Shown: piece after piece, positions 44,350 through 55,896 of the stretch
Numbering within the stretch: the first letter of the stretch is position 1
How the letters are laid out: each line of letters starts with the position of its first letter
Source: Pyrenula massariospora
Lineage: Eukaryota > Ascomycota > Eurotiomycetes > Pyrenulales > Pyrenulaceae
DNA length: 64,000 bases
Reading direction: 5' to 3'
Assembly: GCA_021030905.1 (NCBI GenBank)
Contig: JAGFMI010000001.1
Location: 558,001 to 622,000, forward strand
Translations under genes and position numbers: made by a program
The notes under the pieces: model-generated
What the model was told of the DNA's origin: nothing
The model's database searches: none
What the model saw: the letters and a program-made list of their open reading frames with translations, nothing else

Positions 44350-44874
44350 AGCAAAGTATACGCTAGTATTATTGGGAACGGCTCTTGAACCTTTTTTCGG
44401 GCTTTGATTGCTTTGAACTGCAGTGAAATGTCAGTTGTAAATGCAACTCTGGCTAGTTCTGAGGAATGAGAATACTGATTTGCGATATGAACGGATCGAA
44501 GAGCGTAATGTCCACCCGGTGACGGCGAATCGAAATTCAAAGATGGTCCTTTGGGGTGCGGTAGTGTCTGCCCGAAGACCGAGTGCAAATGCGAGGAAGA
44601 GAAGCAAATTTGAGCTCAGTGCGGTCAGTTAACATCATATTCTGTGTATTCGCTACATCGCCCTGTGTCGCCAAACATTGGTTCCTGCGGTCACTTCTCA
44701 ATTACCATGGTACTCGGTGTTTCAGACCCCGATTGGTAAAGACACGTGATAGGGACGAATAAGCTTTGCGCTTTCCTTTGCTATCTTGGTAGTTGCTTCC
44801 CTAACACTCTCTCTAAGGTCTGTTAACCCTATATCACTCCTCATGGCCGCCGGAGGAATTCGTCATTCCAGAAT
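44350..44874. other. Spacer inside the gene family
   Basis: 525 bp between two tandem minus-strand family members. No coding signal was recognised. It should contain the promoter of the left copy and the 3' UTR of the right one. Confidence 0.4.
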
Positions 44875-46020
44875 CTAACTATCTGCCACTGCACCATGTC
44901 TCCACAGGATACTCTGCTCGGTAGCAAACGCATCAAGAGTACTGGCAAAGTCCTCAAACGTGGCCACCTCCCAGTCGTCCCAGCGTTGTACGCAAATCGC
45001 TCGATGCGTCCGAGCTTCCCTCCGGCAATGTTCACTGCAGAAAGTTGCATCGCCGCACCAGACGCACTTTGCTAAGAATCGCTCATGGATCGACTGCCAG
45101 GACTTCAGACTCCTCCCACATTCCGTGCACGCGACTTTGAACCCCGAGATCTCCCTGATCGCTTGCTTGAAAACATCACACTGCTTTACTGAGCCGATGG
45201 ACAAGTTTCCCCGAGCCAGGTATCCATCGTACAGAACATCATACGTGCCCCTAACCCGCTTGCCTCCACTCTTCCTGCAGATACGCCACTCTGGAACGTC
45301 CTTGGTCTGTCTCAAGCGAAAGTACATCCTCCAAAAGTGATGCTGGCACCGGGGCCGATCTGAAGACTTGCCACATTTTCGACAATTGATATTTTCAAAC
45401 CATATCTCCATACCCTTTTCAAGAAGCTCGTCAGCCGCGAAACGACCAATGACATCTATGAGCTTGAAATTATCAGCGTGGTCATACAGATGGTAGGTGA
45501 GGTGGAGATATCGCAGGTTTGGCAACAACCTTCGTCCAGCTAAGATATGAAAGAAGTAATCTCGGTGATATGGAGTGAAAGGTTGTTGCACTTTGACGAC
45601 GGCGGCTCGTAGATAGCTCCGACATTCTCGATCAAGACTCTCTGCATACTCTTGGAAATCCCACTCGCTCTTGAACACAAACACTCGCCTTTCCTTGCCG
45701 CCGAACATGAAGAATGCGGCCTCGTGGCGAACTGCTCGTCCTACTTGAAGGAGGCTCTTGGTGAAGCAATTGGGTCGCTCTTGAGGATTGTGACTGCCTT
45801 GTTGAAGAGGGGTAGACCCGGAGTCATCGTGCTGGATGTGTCGACCGAGATTGTCCAAGGCAGTCCCTATGCGGTCAAAAGATCGGAAGAACCCAGAGAA
45901 TGGCTCAGTGTCGATCAATTTGCTCTTCCAGATCCTTCGAGGGCACAAAATCTTTTCTGAGAAGACCCTCTGGTATATGTCGTTCTTTAGCTCGGCAGGA
46001 AGGCTTTCCAGGCGTGACAT
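44875..46020 (-). CDS. F-box-like/2EXR protein with MYND-like zinc cluster
   Basis: I chose ATG 46020 (MSRLESLPAELKNDIY), 381 residues, because it matches the starts of the paralogues; the frame is open upstream with another ATG at 46065. The N-terminal LPAELKNDIYQRVF helix is the F-box-like/2EXR type. Next come LLQVGRAVRHEAAFFMF and RVFVFKSEWDFQEYAESLDR. The middle module has INCRKCGK with RCQHH, then GGKRVRGTYDVLYDG. The C-terminus has CTECGRS, CVWCG, FCSEHCRREARTHRAIC, a Cys/His order like a MYND finger, then WDDWEVATFEDFASTLD. F-box-like proteins often act as substrate receptors for ubiquitin ligases and MYND fingers bind proteins; a joint role is inference. No intron. Confidence 0.75.
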   Translation of the reverse strand: MSRLESLPAELKNDIYQRVFSEKILCPRRIWKSKLIDTEPFSGFFRSFDRIGTALDNLGRHIQHDDSGSTPLQQGSHNPQERPNCFTKSLLQVGRAVRHEAAFFMFGGKERRVFVFKSEWDFQEYAESLDRECRSYLRAAVVKVQQPFTPYHRDYFFHILAGRRLLPNLRYLHLTYHLYDHADNFKLIDVIGRFAADELLEKGMEIWFENINCRKCGKSSDRPRCQHHFWRMYFRLRQTKDVPEWRICRKSGGKRVRGTYDVLYDGYLARGNLSIGSVKQCDVFKQAIREISGFKVACTECGRSLKSWQSIHERFLAKCVWCGDATFCSEHCRREARTHRAICVQRWDDWEVATFEDFASTLDAFATEQSILWRHGAVADS

Positions 46021-47010
46021 CGGTGCGGAATATATTTTATCGGCGGCGACCTCGGCAGGAAGCATGTTTGATAGCTCGAACAACGGCTTGAAGACTATTT
46101 GCTCGTACGTCTCAGACGACAGATTGATGTATTCCGGGTGTGAGCAGGAAACTTCTGACGTTTCTGAAGACAAATGCCGGCTGGAGCAGGAGTTTCATGC
46201 CTAGTTGAAGCTTTTATATGTCTTTGCCAGGAGTATCACGACTCACTATAGCTTATAAGCCTATTTCACCTTGGAGCTCATATTGGCTTTTACTACCAAC
46301 CACTACGCTTGAGTGAAATGGTGATCGGTACTTCTCATTATCATCGAGAAGGTGATTCGATCTACATCATGGCAGCGACGATGAAAGATTGTCTGAAGTT
46401 TCCGCTTCAGGGTCCTTGGCTAATTATCATAGTGAGGCGAGGTGAGAAGCCTAGTGCGGAATATTTTAAACCCATGCTCAGGATAAGATTTTCACCACTC
46501 TCCCAACTCACATAGTCGTTGCCTTCATCGGCGATTCTCAGAGGAAAGCGCTCATTTGTCGGCTTGAGCGCTGTTCTACTAAAATTTTGGTTTCGGTGGC
46601 AATTTCGCTTTTCTGAGCGAGGCTTTTCGGAAAGCAACATATCTTCTACGGTTTCAGAGGCATCGGATAAGTAGCACAAAAATTGCACAAATCCAGGCGA
46701 GACGATGTAAGTAATCTTCCAACCTGTAGGAGATGCTACCACTAGACTTTGTACCATGGTACAGGGCGGAATCAAATTTGCGCATCCATGGTCTATCCTA
46801 CAGTGCGTCACCGTAATGACCACTAAGCAATGATATAACCCGTGACACGTCAGTCCGATGGCCGTTTGCAAAATTTGTCATCTTTCCTTTCAACTTTCAG
46901 TCAGGTTTTACTGGTATACTTCCATATCAGCCGAGACCGATCCAAACGAATACCCTCACATCACATTCCAGCTGGTTCAAACTACAGTGTCAGCTCATCG
47001 ATCTTTCACC
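46021..47010. promoter_or_regulatory. Divergent axis of the gene family
   Basis: 990 bp between the start codons of two divergent family members. All four copies point away from it. A minus-strand frame of 154 codons inside (46407-46871) has no recognisable features and is not called. Confidence 0.4.
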
Positions 47011-48084
47011 ATGCCTTCGTTCCTGGATCTACCTGGAGAGCTCCGGAATCAAATATATTCCCTTCTGTTTCCCGCCGACACAATTTACCCGCAGCGAGTT
47101 GGCAGTTCCTGCGCAGGTCCTCAAGCTGGCTCTACAGACTCGTTCAAAGCCATCATACACGTGAATCGCCAAATACGTGGCGAAGCCATGCCATTCATAT
47201 ACGGCAGCGCAAGCAATCGCCACTTCTATTTTCGGGATGCCAAGACCTTTCAAGACTATGTGGAATCACTAGATGCTGTTGCTAGACTGCTACTTCGACA
47301 AATCACTATACGTGTAATCCTCGAAATTGACTTAGATGATGAACTTTATGATGAGAGTCCCTACGCATTAATCGGTCGTACGCCTGACTCTCCTCTACGA
47401 GGCTTTACTCCGCAGCTATCTCGCCTAACCGAACTTAGCAATTTGAACGTGCTATTTGATCTACGTTGGCATGAGAATGCTGCGTATCTGACGGACACGC
47501 TTGGTAAATGGTACGAAAATTATTTATCTGAAAGATCTAAAGAAAATCAGAGGCTTCACGCGTACTTTGAGGTAGAGGTCTGCATTCACTGTCAAGGGCC
47601 TTATTCGGAAACTCATAAGTTGATCGAGATTGAGATGGATCACCACCAAAGTCGGTCATGGTACTTTAGTCCAGACTCGCCGCGTCGTCCTAAGATAGTC
47701 AGGAAAGTTGGTGGAAAGAAAATTACAACAATTCCCGATCTACTATTGGCGGGCATGCTGGAACTTGAAGATTTGGGACCAGAAGACGCAATGAAACAGG
47801 AGATGCTGCTTCGCCGGAAAGCCGAAATCCTTACACGCGAACCTACCACCCTAGAACAAACTTGCAGTACCTGCGGTAATCACATCCCAATCGCGGAGAC
47901 ACACAGTGTTTCTCAGCGGCTACGTTGTCTTTGCCAGCGTTGTGGAATCGAGCGTGTCTGCGAAAACGAGGGCTGTTCGAAGGATATAGGTCACATTTAT
48001 GACACTTGCATTCCTCGATGGTGGGAGAAGGAGCAGCACAAAATTCAGGATTTCGCGCGTCTCCTGGATGAGGTGGAGGAATGA
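47011..48084 (+). CDS. F-box-like/2EXR protein with cysteine clusters
   Basis: 357 residues from ATG 47011 (MPSFLDLPGELRNQIY), nearly the same start as the next gene. In order: the F-box-like/2EXR helix; IIHVNRQIRGEAMPFIYG; RHFYFRDAKTFQDYVESLD; a CIHCQGP pair with a downstream DHHQ; the family block VGGKKITTIPDLLLAGMLE (about residues 230-250); and a C-terminal cysteine group CSTCGNH, CLCQRCGIERVCENEGC ending IYDTCIPRW. The last group resembles the MYND-like cluster of its paralogues but with altered spacing. The end, KIQDFARLLDEVEE, is shared with the next gene (KILDFADLLNRVDE). Function unknown; a protein-binding adaptor is an inference. No intron. Confidence 0.75.
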   Translation: MPSFLDLPGELRNQIYSLLFPADTIYPQRVGSSCAGPQAGSTDSFKAIIHVNRQIRGEAMPFIYGSASNRHFYFRDAKTFQDYVESLDAVARLLLRQITIRVILEIDLDDELYDESPYALIGRTPDSPLRGFTPQLSRLTELSNLNVLFDLRWHENAAYLTDTLGKWYENYLSERSKENQRLHAYFEVEVCIHCQGPYSETHKLIEIEMDHHQSRSWYFSPDSPRRPKIVRKVGGKKITTIPDLLLAGMLELEDLGPEDAMKQEMLLRRKAEILTREPTTLEQTCSTCGNHIPIAETHSVSQRLRCLCQRCGIERVCENEGCSKDIGHIYDTCIPRWWEKEQHKIQDFARLLDEVEE

Positions 48085-49024
48085 AAGAGTCGGACATGTC
48101 TGGGCGCTGGCAATGGGAAAAAAGACGAGCGATATCCACCTGATTTGCGGAAAAGAGGAAGAAAATTAGACGTAAGATTCAAAGAAAGACATCTGGTCAT
48201 GAAGTTAGCTCTGGGGGGCTGGAGGGCAAGATGCGATGGTCGTAGGAGCAGACGATCAAGGTTACTGGGCTAGCGGATCAACCGCTGAGGCTTGAGATCT
48301 GAGTTTTGATTCCAGAGTCTATAGAAATATCAAGACTTCTGTACGGCAAGCTTCGCTCCCTTGGTCTCATAGTCAACTCCTCTAGATACAAAAAATTCAA
48401 TATATTTCTCCCGAACGATGCCAAAATAGAGCCCGACTCTGCGCCTTTCCCATCTTCCGATCCACCGCGACACGTCTGCATTGCTCAAAGTTACGCACCA
48501 CCTCTCCCGTATCCCGTCTCCTCTCCTATTCTCGAACCCCTGAAACCTATCGTCCAACGTAAGCGCAGCAATATCAACCACGTACCTAGATAGCCACACA
48601 TCTTCCCATGAAACCGCTCCTGAACTCACCAAGGACAAACGGCTGGAGATGTTCCCAAAATTTACTATCCAAGGGTCAGCTTCGGACCTCCGACGCACAA
48701 ACAGTTGTCGAACTGAGCAAAATCATGTCTTATTCTATATGAGGCGGGCTTCACAGCAAACTTCCAGTAAATTCCACATTTTATGGCTGCTTGGTTACAA
48801 ATTACTTTATTTACACCAGTAGATACCACCCAACTAACGCTTCAATCCATTCTTCGTCACTCTCGAAAAGATTTTAAGCACGCTCACAATTCCAACCACA
48901 TTGTCAATCCTTGCCGCTGCTTTTGATTTTCACCTACTCGACGGCCTGACTGCGCTCTTCTAGATTCAAGATCTCCTACTACCTGTCCGCTTTCTTCGCG
49001 GATCTGCACCTCACAATACTCAAC
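48085..49024. other. Spacer inside the gene family
   Basis: 940 bp between two tandem plus-strand family members. Overlapping frames of about 95-122 codons (48306-48698) lack recognisable motifs and any family similarity. Confidence 0.4.
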
Positions 49025-50152
49025 ATGCCTTCTTTCATGGACCTTCCGGGCGAGATCAGGAACGAGATATACTCATTGCTGTTCCCCGCTCAGACTGTTC
49101 GCCCAAGAAGAATTGCGAACACGAAGCGACAGCAAACGATTGTTCTAAATCCTTTCTTTGAAGCTCTGACCCTGGCAAGTCGCGGGATGCACCAGACATC
49201 TGATCCCCTGACTTCTTCGAAATCAATGCTTCAAGTGAGCCGCCAACTACGTCGGGAGGCATCAGTATTTATGTACGGCAGAAAACACGAACGGCCTTTT
49301 CGTTTTGCTAACGTACTGGATTTCGACACTTACACCTTCATTCTCGACTCATTTTCTAGGTCATGTCTCCAGGAAGTTACACTTTCCATCGATATGGACT
49401 CAAATTCATCGACCCCATTTTATGAGTATCAGGAAGACGCGCTTGCATATCTTGGATCGCCGCTCAAGCAATTACCCGAGATCAGGCGCTTGAACATCCT
49501 CATCAGTATCATTAATCATCGTTACGATATGTGGTTTCTCGATAGGCTGCTCAGGTATACTTTTACCAGGTGGTATCCAGGTCAATTGGAAGCGGCAGAT
49601 GTACCGTCTATCTACGTTGAAACAGTCTCATGTTACGCCTGTGAAGAGTGCCTTCAGAGTGTACCACCATTACGAACCCCTGATAATTCTCAACACCAGC
49701 ACTGGTCGTGGCGATTCCAGCCGGGCCAGTTGAACGGTCCCGAGATCTGTCGAGTGGTTGGGGGGCATAAGATAGTTACGCTACCAGATCTTTTGCTTAA
49801 ATGTGCGCTCGAATTTGAAGGTCGAGGTCTGATTGGCACAGCTCGACAGCAAGCGCTGATCGAACAAAGGCGTAGAATTGTCAAGCACACCACACAGGAA
49901 AAGCTCTGCGCCAAAGACGGATGTGAACGGCGTGTGCCGAGGATTCAAAATGATACCGTTGCGAAGTATGTTGTTGAACATATATGCCCAGAATGCGGAA
50001 TTGCTGAATACTGTGGTTCATCCTGCAAGTTCGCGGATCGCAAGCATAGCGAAGTGTGTGTCGTGCGCTGGAATATGGAAGAGCTGCAGAAAATTTTGGA
50101 CTTCGCTGATTTGTTGAATCGCGTCGATGAGGTGGGATGTGAAGGGACTTGA
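49025..50152 (+). CDS. F-box-like/2EXR protein with MYND-like zinc cluster
   Basis: 375 residues. The start MPSFMDLPGEIRNEIYSLLFPA is almost the same as in the gene at 47011, which points to a recent duplication of at least the N-terminus. Further blocks: SMLQVSRQLRREASVFMYG, RPFRFANVLDFDTYTFILDS, a CYACEEC group, VGGHKIVTLPDLLLKCALE (about residues 245-265), then CAKDGCERR, ICPECGIAEYCGSSC and FADRKHSEVC, a good MYND-like Cys/His order, and KILDFADLLNRVDE. Known F-box-like/2EXR proteins are very numerous in Dothideomycetes and mostly unstudied; the joining to a MYND-like end and the middle GGxKIxTxPDLL block are what set this family apart. No intron. Confidence 0.78.
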   Translation: MPSFMDLPGEIRNEIYSLLFPAQTVRPRRIANTKRQQTIVLNPFFEALTLASRGMHQTSDPLTSSKSMLQVSRQLRREASVFMYGRKHERPFRFANVLDFDTYTFILDSFSRSCLQEVTLSIDMDSNSSTPFYEYQEDALAYLGSPLKQLPEIRRLNILISIINHRYDMWFLDRLLRYTFTRWYPGQLEAADVPSIYVETVSCYACEECLQSVPPLRTPDNSQHQHWSWRFQPGQLNGPEICRVVGGHKIVTLPDLLLKCALEFEGRGLIGTARQQALIEQRRRIVKHTTQEKLCAKDGCERRVPRIQNDTVAKYVVEHICPECGIAEYCGSSCKFADRKHSEVCVVRWNMEELQKILDFADLLNRVDEVGCEGT

Positions 50153-51590
50153 TAGTGACTAAGAGCAAGGAAAAATTAAGATAGTGAACTTCTATCGCCA
50201 AGCTGTTGACGGTATTGCGACTGGTATGGGAGGTTAGGAATGGCACCGGTGCAAACAAAGTCGGGAGAAGGAATGAGAGGTGCAGCTATTACAACTTCTA
50301 ATGGCAGGTATTTTCCATGCGACCAGGTGCAAAGGATTCAGAGGTATATAATTACAAGAGCGCCGCGGGTTACCACATCCAGAGGAACCATTTTCTCGGG
50401 GATTAGGCGTAGTGTACGTTTCGTGACTTAGACTTTCCGAAGGTGTGCATTTCACCCGTATGATACTCACGATCCGTCATTTCCATTGAAATAGAAGGCA
50501 GATCGAGAACCTAACTACTTCATCATGCAAAATGCTTTGATAATCGGACATAAGATTTTTTTTTTTCTAGTCCTAGTTATGCTTCCTAGGTTGAGTAGCT
50601 TGGCACGCTATCACATAGAGCCTGAGTATGTGGCTGCGCAGGCGACTAGATAGTTTAGGGCACCTAAATTTTATCCAAGTGGTGCCTCGTTTTGAACCCT
50701 GTGCGCTTGAGCTCCGGTTAGGACCAAAGACAGCAATCTATTCTCGGTCTATACAGCAGGACACTTCACGGTAAAAGGGTACCTTGCTTCTTTTGGATTC
50801 AGAATCGATCTGCTCGGGGTCAAAAACTACTGGCCTCTGTTAATAAATATGTGAACTACCGGTCCAAAACAGGTCCCATCATCTAAGACAGGTAGAAAGA
50901 ATGAAGTAAAAAGCGCTGCAGTAGATTTCACCGTGTATTTGAGAGCGGTGAAAGAGCAGAGACGTAGAAAGAATTGGGGAACAAAAGGGTTAAAAACGGC
51001 CGAGTAAGTTGCTGGAGCTCAACCATTATAGTAGAGAATAGTTGATTTTCTCAAGTTGATGCCGCACTCAAATGGAAATGATCTATCGAGGGGAGCGGAG
51101 GAGGCTTGGTGCGGGCTAAAGGGCCAAGTCTCCATCTGACGAGTATGTACGGAGCAAACCGCATCCAAAGCATAGATCACGGATCTGGAGGCTGAGAACC
51201 GAGAACCGGCACGAGCAGCCGTTGTAGAGGGTCCAGGATCCCGCATCTTCGCGGCTCGCAAGCTCTAGTATTTGACTTCTGATTGCACTAAGATCGAGAT
51301 GCACGGTTTTAGTGAGAAGTCGACGTGAGCGCGGAGCATGGAGCACAGAGGTGGAAGTTATAGGAAGCCACAACACTAAAAGATCGTGATCAGATATCGG
51401 TACATCGAGTGGATCTTACATCTAACTGAAATGAACGAAGATGAAGACATCGTAAAATCGAACACTTGTGGAAAAGATGTAGAAGACATTACTCATAACA
51501 ATGAAAGCCACATCCCAGCATAAGCACGAAGCAATTGTCCACAACATATTCCCGGGCAATGACGATTCCCCTGATATTCATTGACTCAGC
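50153..51590. other. Intergenic, no gene recognised
   Basis: 1.4 kb between the ends of two convergent genes. It contains a T run (50560-50569) and short frames only. Confidence 0.45.
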
Positions 51591-53960
51591 TCATGCGGAT
51601 TTCTTCGATTCATCTTTGGGGAAGTCGGTCCAATCATTCCAAAGCTTATTCCAGAATTTTGCCTTCCACGCTTGTATTGCATTCGCATCGTCGATCCAGA
51701 CTCCATGCTCCTCGCAATAACATGGATAGATGTTATCGCTTCCCACATACATCAACTTGTCATCGACACAAACAACCTTGCTGTGGTTGTAATGAATGAT
51801 CCTGTGGTTCTCGTCGTCCTTGTTGTCGCCACGCAGCACTCTCTTGACTTGGAAATGTTGGTCGACATAGTTATCAACTTCGTCCTCTGGAATAGGCGTG
51901 ATCTTGGAGTATACTTCACCCGCGGCGACAAGCTCTTCGAGCTTAGTAGTAAGCTCCTTGAGCTGAGCATCGGTAAGTGGGTTCTCTCTGGCCGCGTCAC
52001 TGAGGTTATACCAGGCTGGGTATTGGGGGAGTAACGGTAAGAAAGCCATGCCTTTCATGACCATCTTCAACCTGTTCTTGAGCTCTTCGATCAGCATCGT
52101 GTCGCCCCATCCAAGTTGAGGATCCCCTTCATCGTTATAGCGTGTTGTCAGAACGATCTGGATGTCTGCAGACCCACTGGTCTGGCCCTTTGTTTTGGCT
52201 AGGGCATAGCTAAATGCAATCAACAGGTCTATGAACTTTTAGTGGCTGGCGTCTGTTCGACGTCGGAGATGATGTCCTTACCATACGGCCATGTATAACC
52301 ATCCCATTTTCGATCATCGTTCAGCCTCAGGTTCTTGTTTATGTACTCCACATACTTGATTTTGGCGTTCTCCCCAAGCGGAGGGAGAGTAATTCTTTGT
52401 TGGCAAATGACGACACTCTTCTGAGCATTAGCAATCGCATTGAGCCTCGTCATGCGGCTGGCCCATGCCGTAGGATTGACTCGTAAGGTTTTGTAGGGAT
52501 TAGATAGGGTAAAGCCGACGGCTTTAGACAAGTGGTCGCGGGACACTTGTTGTTCTGTGAAGAGAGCATCCATCAACAGCACCGCAATACCTTGAATCGC
52601 ATTATCCTGTGTGAACTTGGCAAGCTTGTCCGAATTGGTCCAAGACTTGACCTGGGACTTGAGCCAGCTTTTTGAATTGAAGGATTGCCAGACGACATTC
52701 AAGACAAGATCTTTCAGTGCTTGAACAATCTGGACGGGGTAGTCGAAGTCAGCCATTGAGCCGTGCCAATCGCCGAGTTGTGATGTGGTCAGGACTTTGT
52801 ATTGGCCAGTTGTAGTCTTGGGCTTAGCTGCAGACATGGGTGCTTTCTCGTCAGTCCAACGTGGTGGATAGACTTGGTTCAGGTTGACGCATTTGAGAAA
52901 GGATGTGCTGTCAGTGCTATGTGGCTTGTTGAGATACCTTCACAATGAAAATTAGCATAGAATGAACAGGACCTAGAGTGCAATCGAATCTACCGAAAGA
53001 AATAATCCGACCATGCATGGGCTGAACCGGCAGCATCGCCACCAATTTTGCATTGCTGTTCAATGATGTCGTAGACGTCGGAGCGATTTTGCCACCAATA
53101 GTTTGCGCCGCCGGTCATCAGAGTCTTCCCATTAACGGCCAAGATTTTGCCATGATTCCAGCTGACCGACTGAATCTGGTTTCCTAAATGTTGCAATAAC
53201 TGGTCAGCCTTAGCCAATTGGTCTGCAATGGCGCGCAATGGCGTGACCGGAAGTTTGTTGCCCTCCAGCCACGACACAACATTCTTTATGTCTTTGATGT
53301 GATCGTGTAGCATTTGGATTGGAGCTTGATATTTCCTAGATTCACAATGAGTATGCGAGCTTATTCTGCGATGAGTTGATCTAACTTCAAGCTGTACGTT
53401 GGGCTGTAATAGCCAACGTACAATTTCGCGTTCTTCTTCTTAGTAATAAGGGGCTTCTTGTCAGGCCAGAAAATCTCTTCCAAGGACGGTTTGAATTTTT
53501 CGAAGCTATTACTCCACGGATCTCCACTCAGGAATCTGACCGTAATGTTCGCATTATCATCATCAACTGCCTCAATAACGTCTGCTATTGCCTTGGCAAC
53601 ACTTTTGAGCTTTTCATCAGCAGATGCGCCATCACCTTTCTCGCAAAAGAAATCCGTGCTTGGGCGGTCCAGGGTCGCCATGTCGATGAAACATCTATCC
53701 GTTGTTTTTCCACGGCTCAGAACATCTTTGAAGGCTTCTTGTAGAGCACTTGGAAAGTTTTTGGTACCTTTCGTAGCCAGGGTCTTCGGGTCGTCTGGCC
53801 ATTTCTTCCATGGGATGAAAACAGTGAAGTCGTCTATCCCAGAGAATCCTAGAGAGCCATTCTGCGTCTTGTCGAATGAAACACCCTTAAGAGAGGTGCT
53901 ATCAGCAAATTCACTGTCAAGTTTAAGCAAATAAGCTTCGAGATCGTCCAGTGAGGCCAT
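51591..53960 (-). CDS. Phospholipase-D-like enzyme, Ymt-like type
   Basis: Four exons, 53960-53386, 53335-52994, 52937-52282 and 52228-51591, with introns of 50, 56 and 53 nt and all phases agreeing, give 736 residues. The N-terminal part has CFIDMATLDRP and NITVRFLSGDP. A first HxK-type motif lies in SWNHGKILAVNGK (His near 252), followed by LMTGGANYWW and HAWSDYFFR. A second, complete HxKx4D motif lies in NHSKVVCVDDK (His near 673), followed by YVGSDNIYP. The spacing and the TGGxNYW and GSDNxYP follow-ups place it with the bacterial and fungal PLD group related to Yersinia Ymt rather than with eukaryotic PLD1/2. The first motif departs from the consensus at its last position. It likely cleaves or transfers phosphodiester head groups. 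No signal peptide was seen. Confidence 0.85.
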
Positions 53961-55896
53961 GATTACTCCTGAGATAAGCCAGAGTCTGATTGAGCTTGCG
54001 CTCGGAAACAACGAGAGATTATATCATATCCTACAAGCACGAGTAGATCGCTTGGCTCTTCAGAGGCTGCCTCAACAGCACCTCGCATGACGCCCTCCAG
54101 CAGAGACACGTGGGTGATTGGCTGGAACGGTATCTAATCTTCGTGGTTGCAGCTGAATGTTCCTCATGGAGCGAGTTCGAAACACGCTCGCGAATGAAAG
54201 CCGGTCTTCTTTGCAGCATCAGCAATGGCGCGACACCGCATAATGGATGCACTTTCTCCCTCGCTGTGGGCATGCGCATTCAGCTGGCCCTTATCTGGCT
54301 CTCAAGCGATGTATCCCAGCTAGCCACGATCCAGCTTCATGGTGTGCTGCGGTCGACACGCGTTTCCTAAGCAGCTCCTCAAGTAGCTTCTGCTGCATTG
54401 AGGAGCTTGACAGTGGTCTAGAACGATCCTTTCACGTTCCAAGTAAAGTCTAGACCTCTTTACACTGCAAGCATTGGAGTGGTGCTTCGACAGGAAGCTT
54501 TCAAGCCACGACCAGGCCGAACGGCAGAAGCAGCATCGAGCCATGACTTTAGACCTTAATGGCACGGTAGCGAAGCTCCAATAGCGTGACAGTCATGCTT
54601 CAGCCTATAGTCTTGGGAAAGCCATTCTCGGTACACAAAGAAAGGTTGTGGAAGGGGGATAATGAGGTCAGCTACGCGAGCTCTCTCTGCTCAAATCATT
54701 GCCTTGGGCCGGCTTGCGCTATGCTACATATCGTGGGATGACTGAGCTCCGAGAGCCTAGATGGATGAACATGGCGCACGTGGTTTTTCTGGATCAAATT
54801 TGTTTAATTGGTGAGAGGACGATTTAGAAGGCTGGATGGCGGCCTGGACACGTGCGCCATGTTCGGGTGCATGAACGCTAGGACCAGCAGCTCGAGCGCC
54901 TTGGTGACGATTTACTAACGATGATGCCCTGTAAGCATGGATAAGATGGCCACAGCTAGGAGACCACTTGCGGGACAAACAACTTAAACGTGCTGAGGGT
55001 GCGAGACGATCATGTCGCAGTGTTTGAGTCGTAGTTGAGATCCAAGCGAGGTCTAGAACGATAGCTGTATGATAGGCAGAGAATTCGACAGGCACAAGAC
55101 TATTTAGCCCCAAGCCTTTGCGGTGCTCTCCTACTCGAGGCAACAATTATCTGCATTTGTGCTTCAGCTGCACTCCTCGGCTTTTGGTGAGGCTGGCTGA
55201 CATCCAGCAATGGAGGAGGAGGAGTCGAGACTCCAAAATGTGGCAGACATGGCTGAGCTGCTGCGTGGGTCGTGATTGGAGATTGCTTAGATAGTTGATT
55301 GTTTCCTGAAAAGGACCAAGCTGCCGCGAATGTTATCGGATTAGCTCTGCCCCGCCCATGCCAGCAACCCGAACCGGATAATGTGGCGGCGGGATCGGAA
55401 ATGGCATGATTCTTCACTCGAGACCTTTTCCTTGAAAGGAAGTGGACCATCTGCAGAGAGCATTGTATTTCTTCCATATTCATGGCCTACTATCTGCGCC
55501 GCATGACGGTAGGAATTCTAGAGCTCTCAGTAGCGTAGGCGAGGCATACTCTTCTCCACGCCATTCCCTCCAAACTTTGACACAAATCCTAGCCTGGAAG
55601 CTGTTCTGCATGGCGTGACCAGACTCACTTCGATGTTTCAGCCCCGATTGTTAGAGCGGCACGTGGAGCATTTGACAGATACTCAGACTCGCCCTCCTCA
55701 TGCCGTACGAAGGCTTGCTCGACCCCAGTCACACTGTCAAGAAGGAATTCCACTGTAGCGAGCGAGCTTCGAGGATCGTCCCTGCAGGGCGATGGGGCAA
55801 GAAATTGTACCGTGGCATAGTACCCTGTGCTTTGAACATAGTGATCCGTGGCTGGCGAGAAGCCGAATTGCACATCGCCGCTGAGTAGTTGTGGCT
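53961..55896. other. Long spacer, no gene recognised
   Basis: 1.9 kb without a supported gene. Frames of up to about 140 codons occur on both strands, but their translations show no domain features. I saw no terminal repeats or target-site duplications that would suggest a mobile element. Confidence 0.45.

Noticed and set aside
46407-46871. A 154-codon minus-strand frame between the divergent family members
   Set aside because: It lacks the family motifs, a clear start and any domain feature.
50670-50720. A ggttcaaaa string on the minus strand, like a tRNA T loop
   Set aside because: The flanking bases do not form a T stem and no acceptor stem can be drawn.
53961-55896. A mobile-element remnant in the long spacer
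   Set aside because: No terminal inverted or direct repeats, no transposase or reverse-transcriptase motif, and no target duplication were seen.
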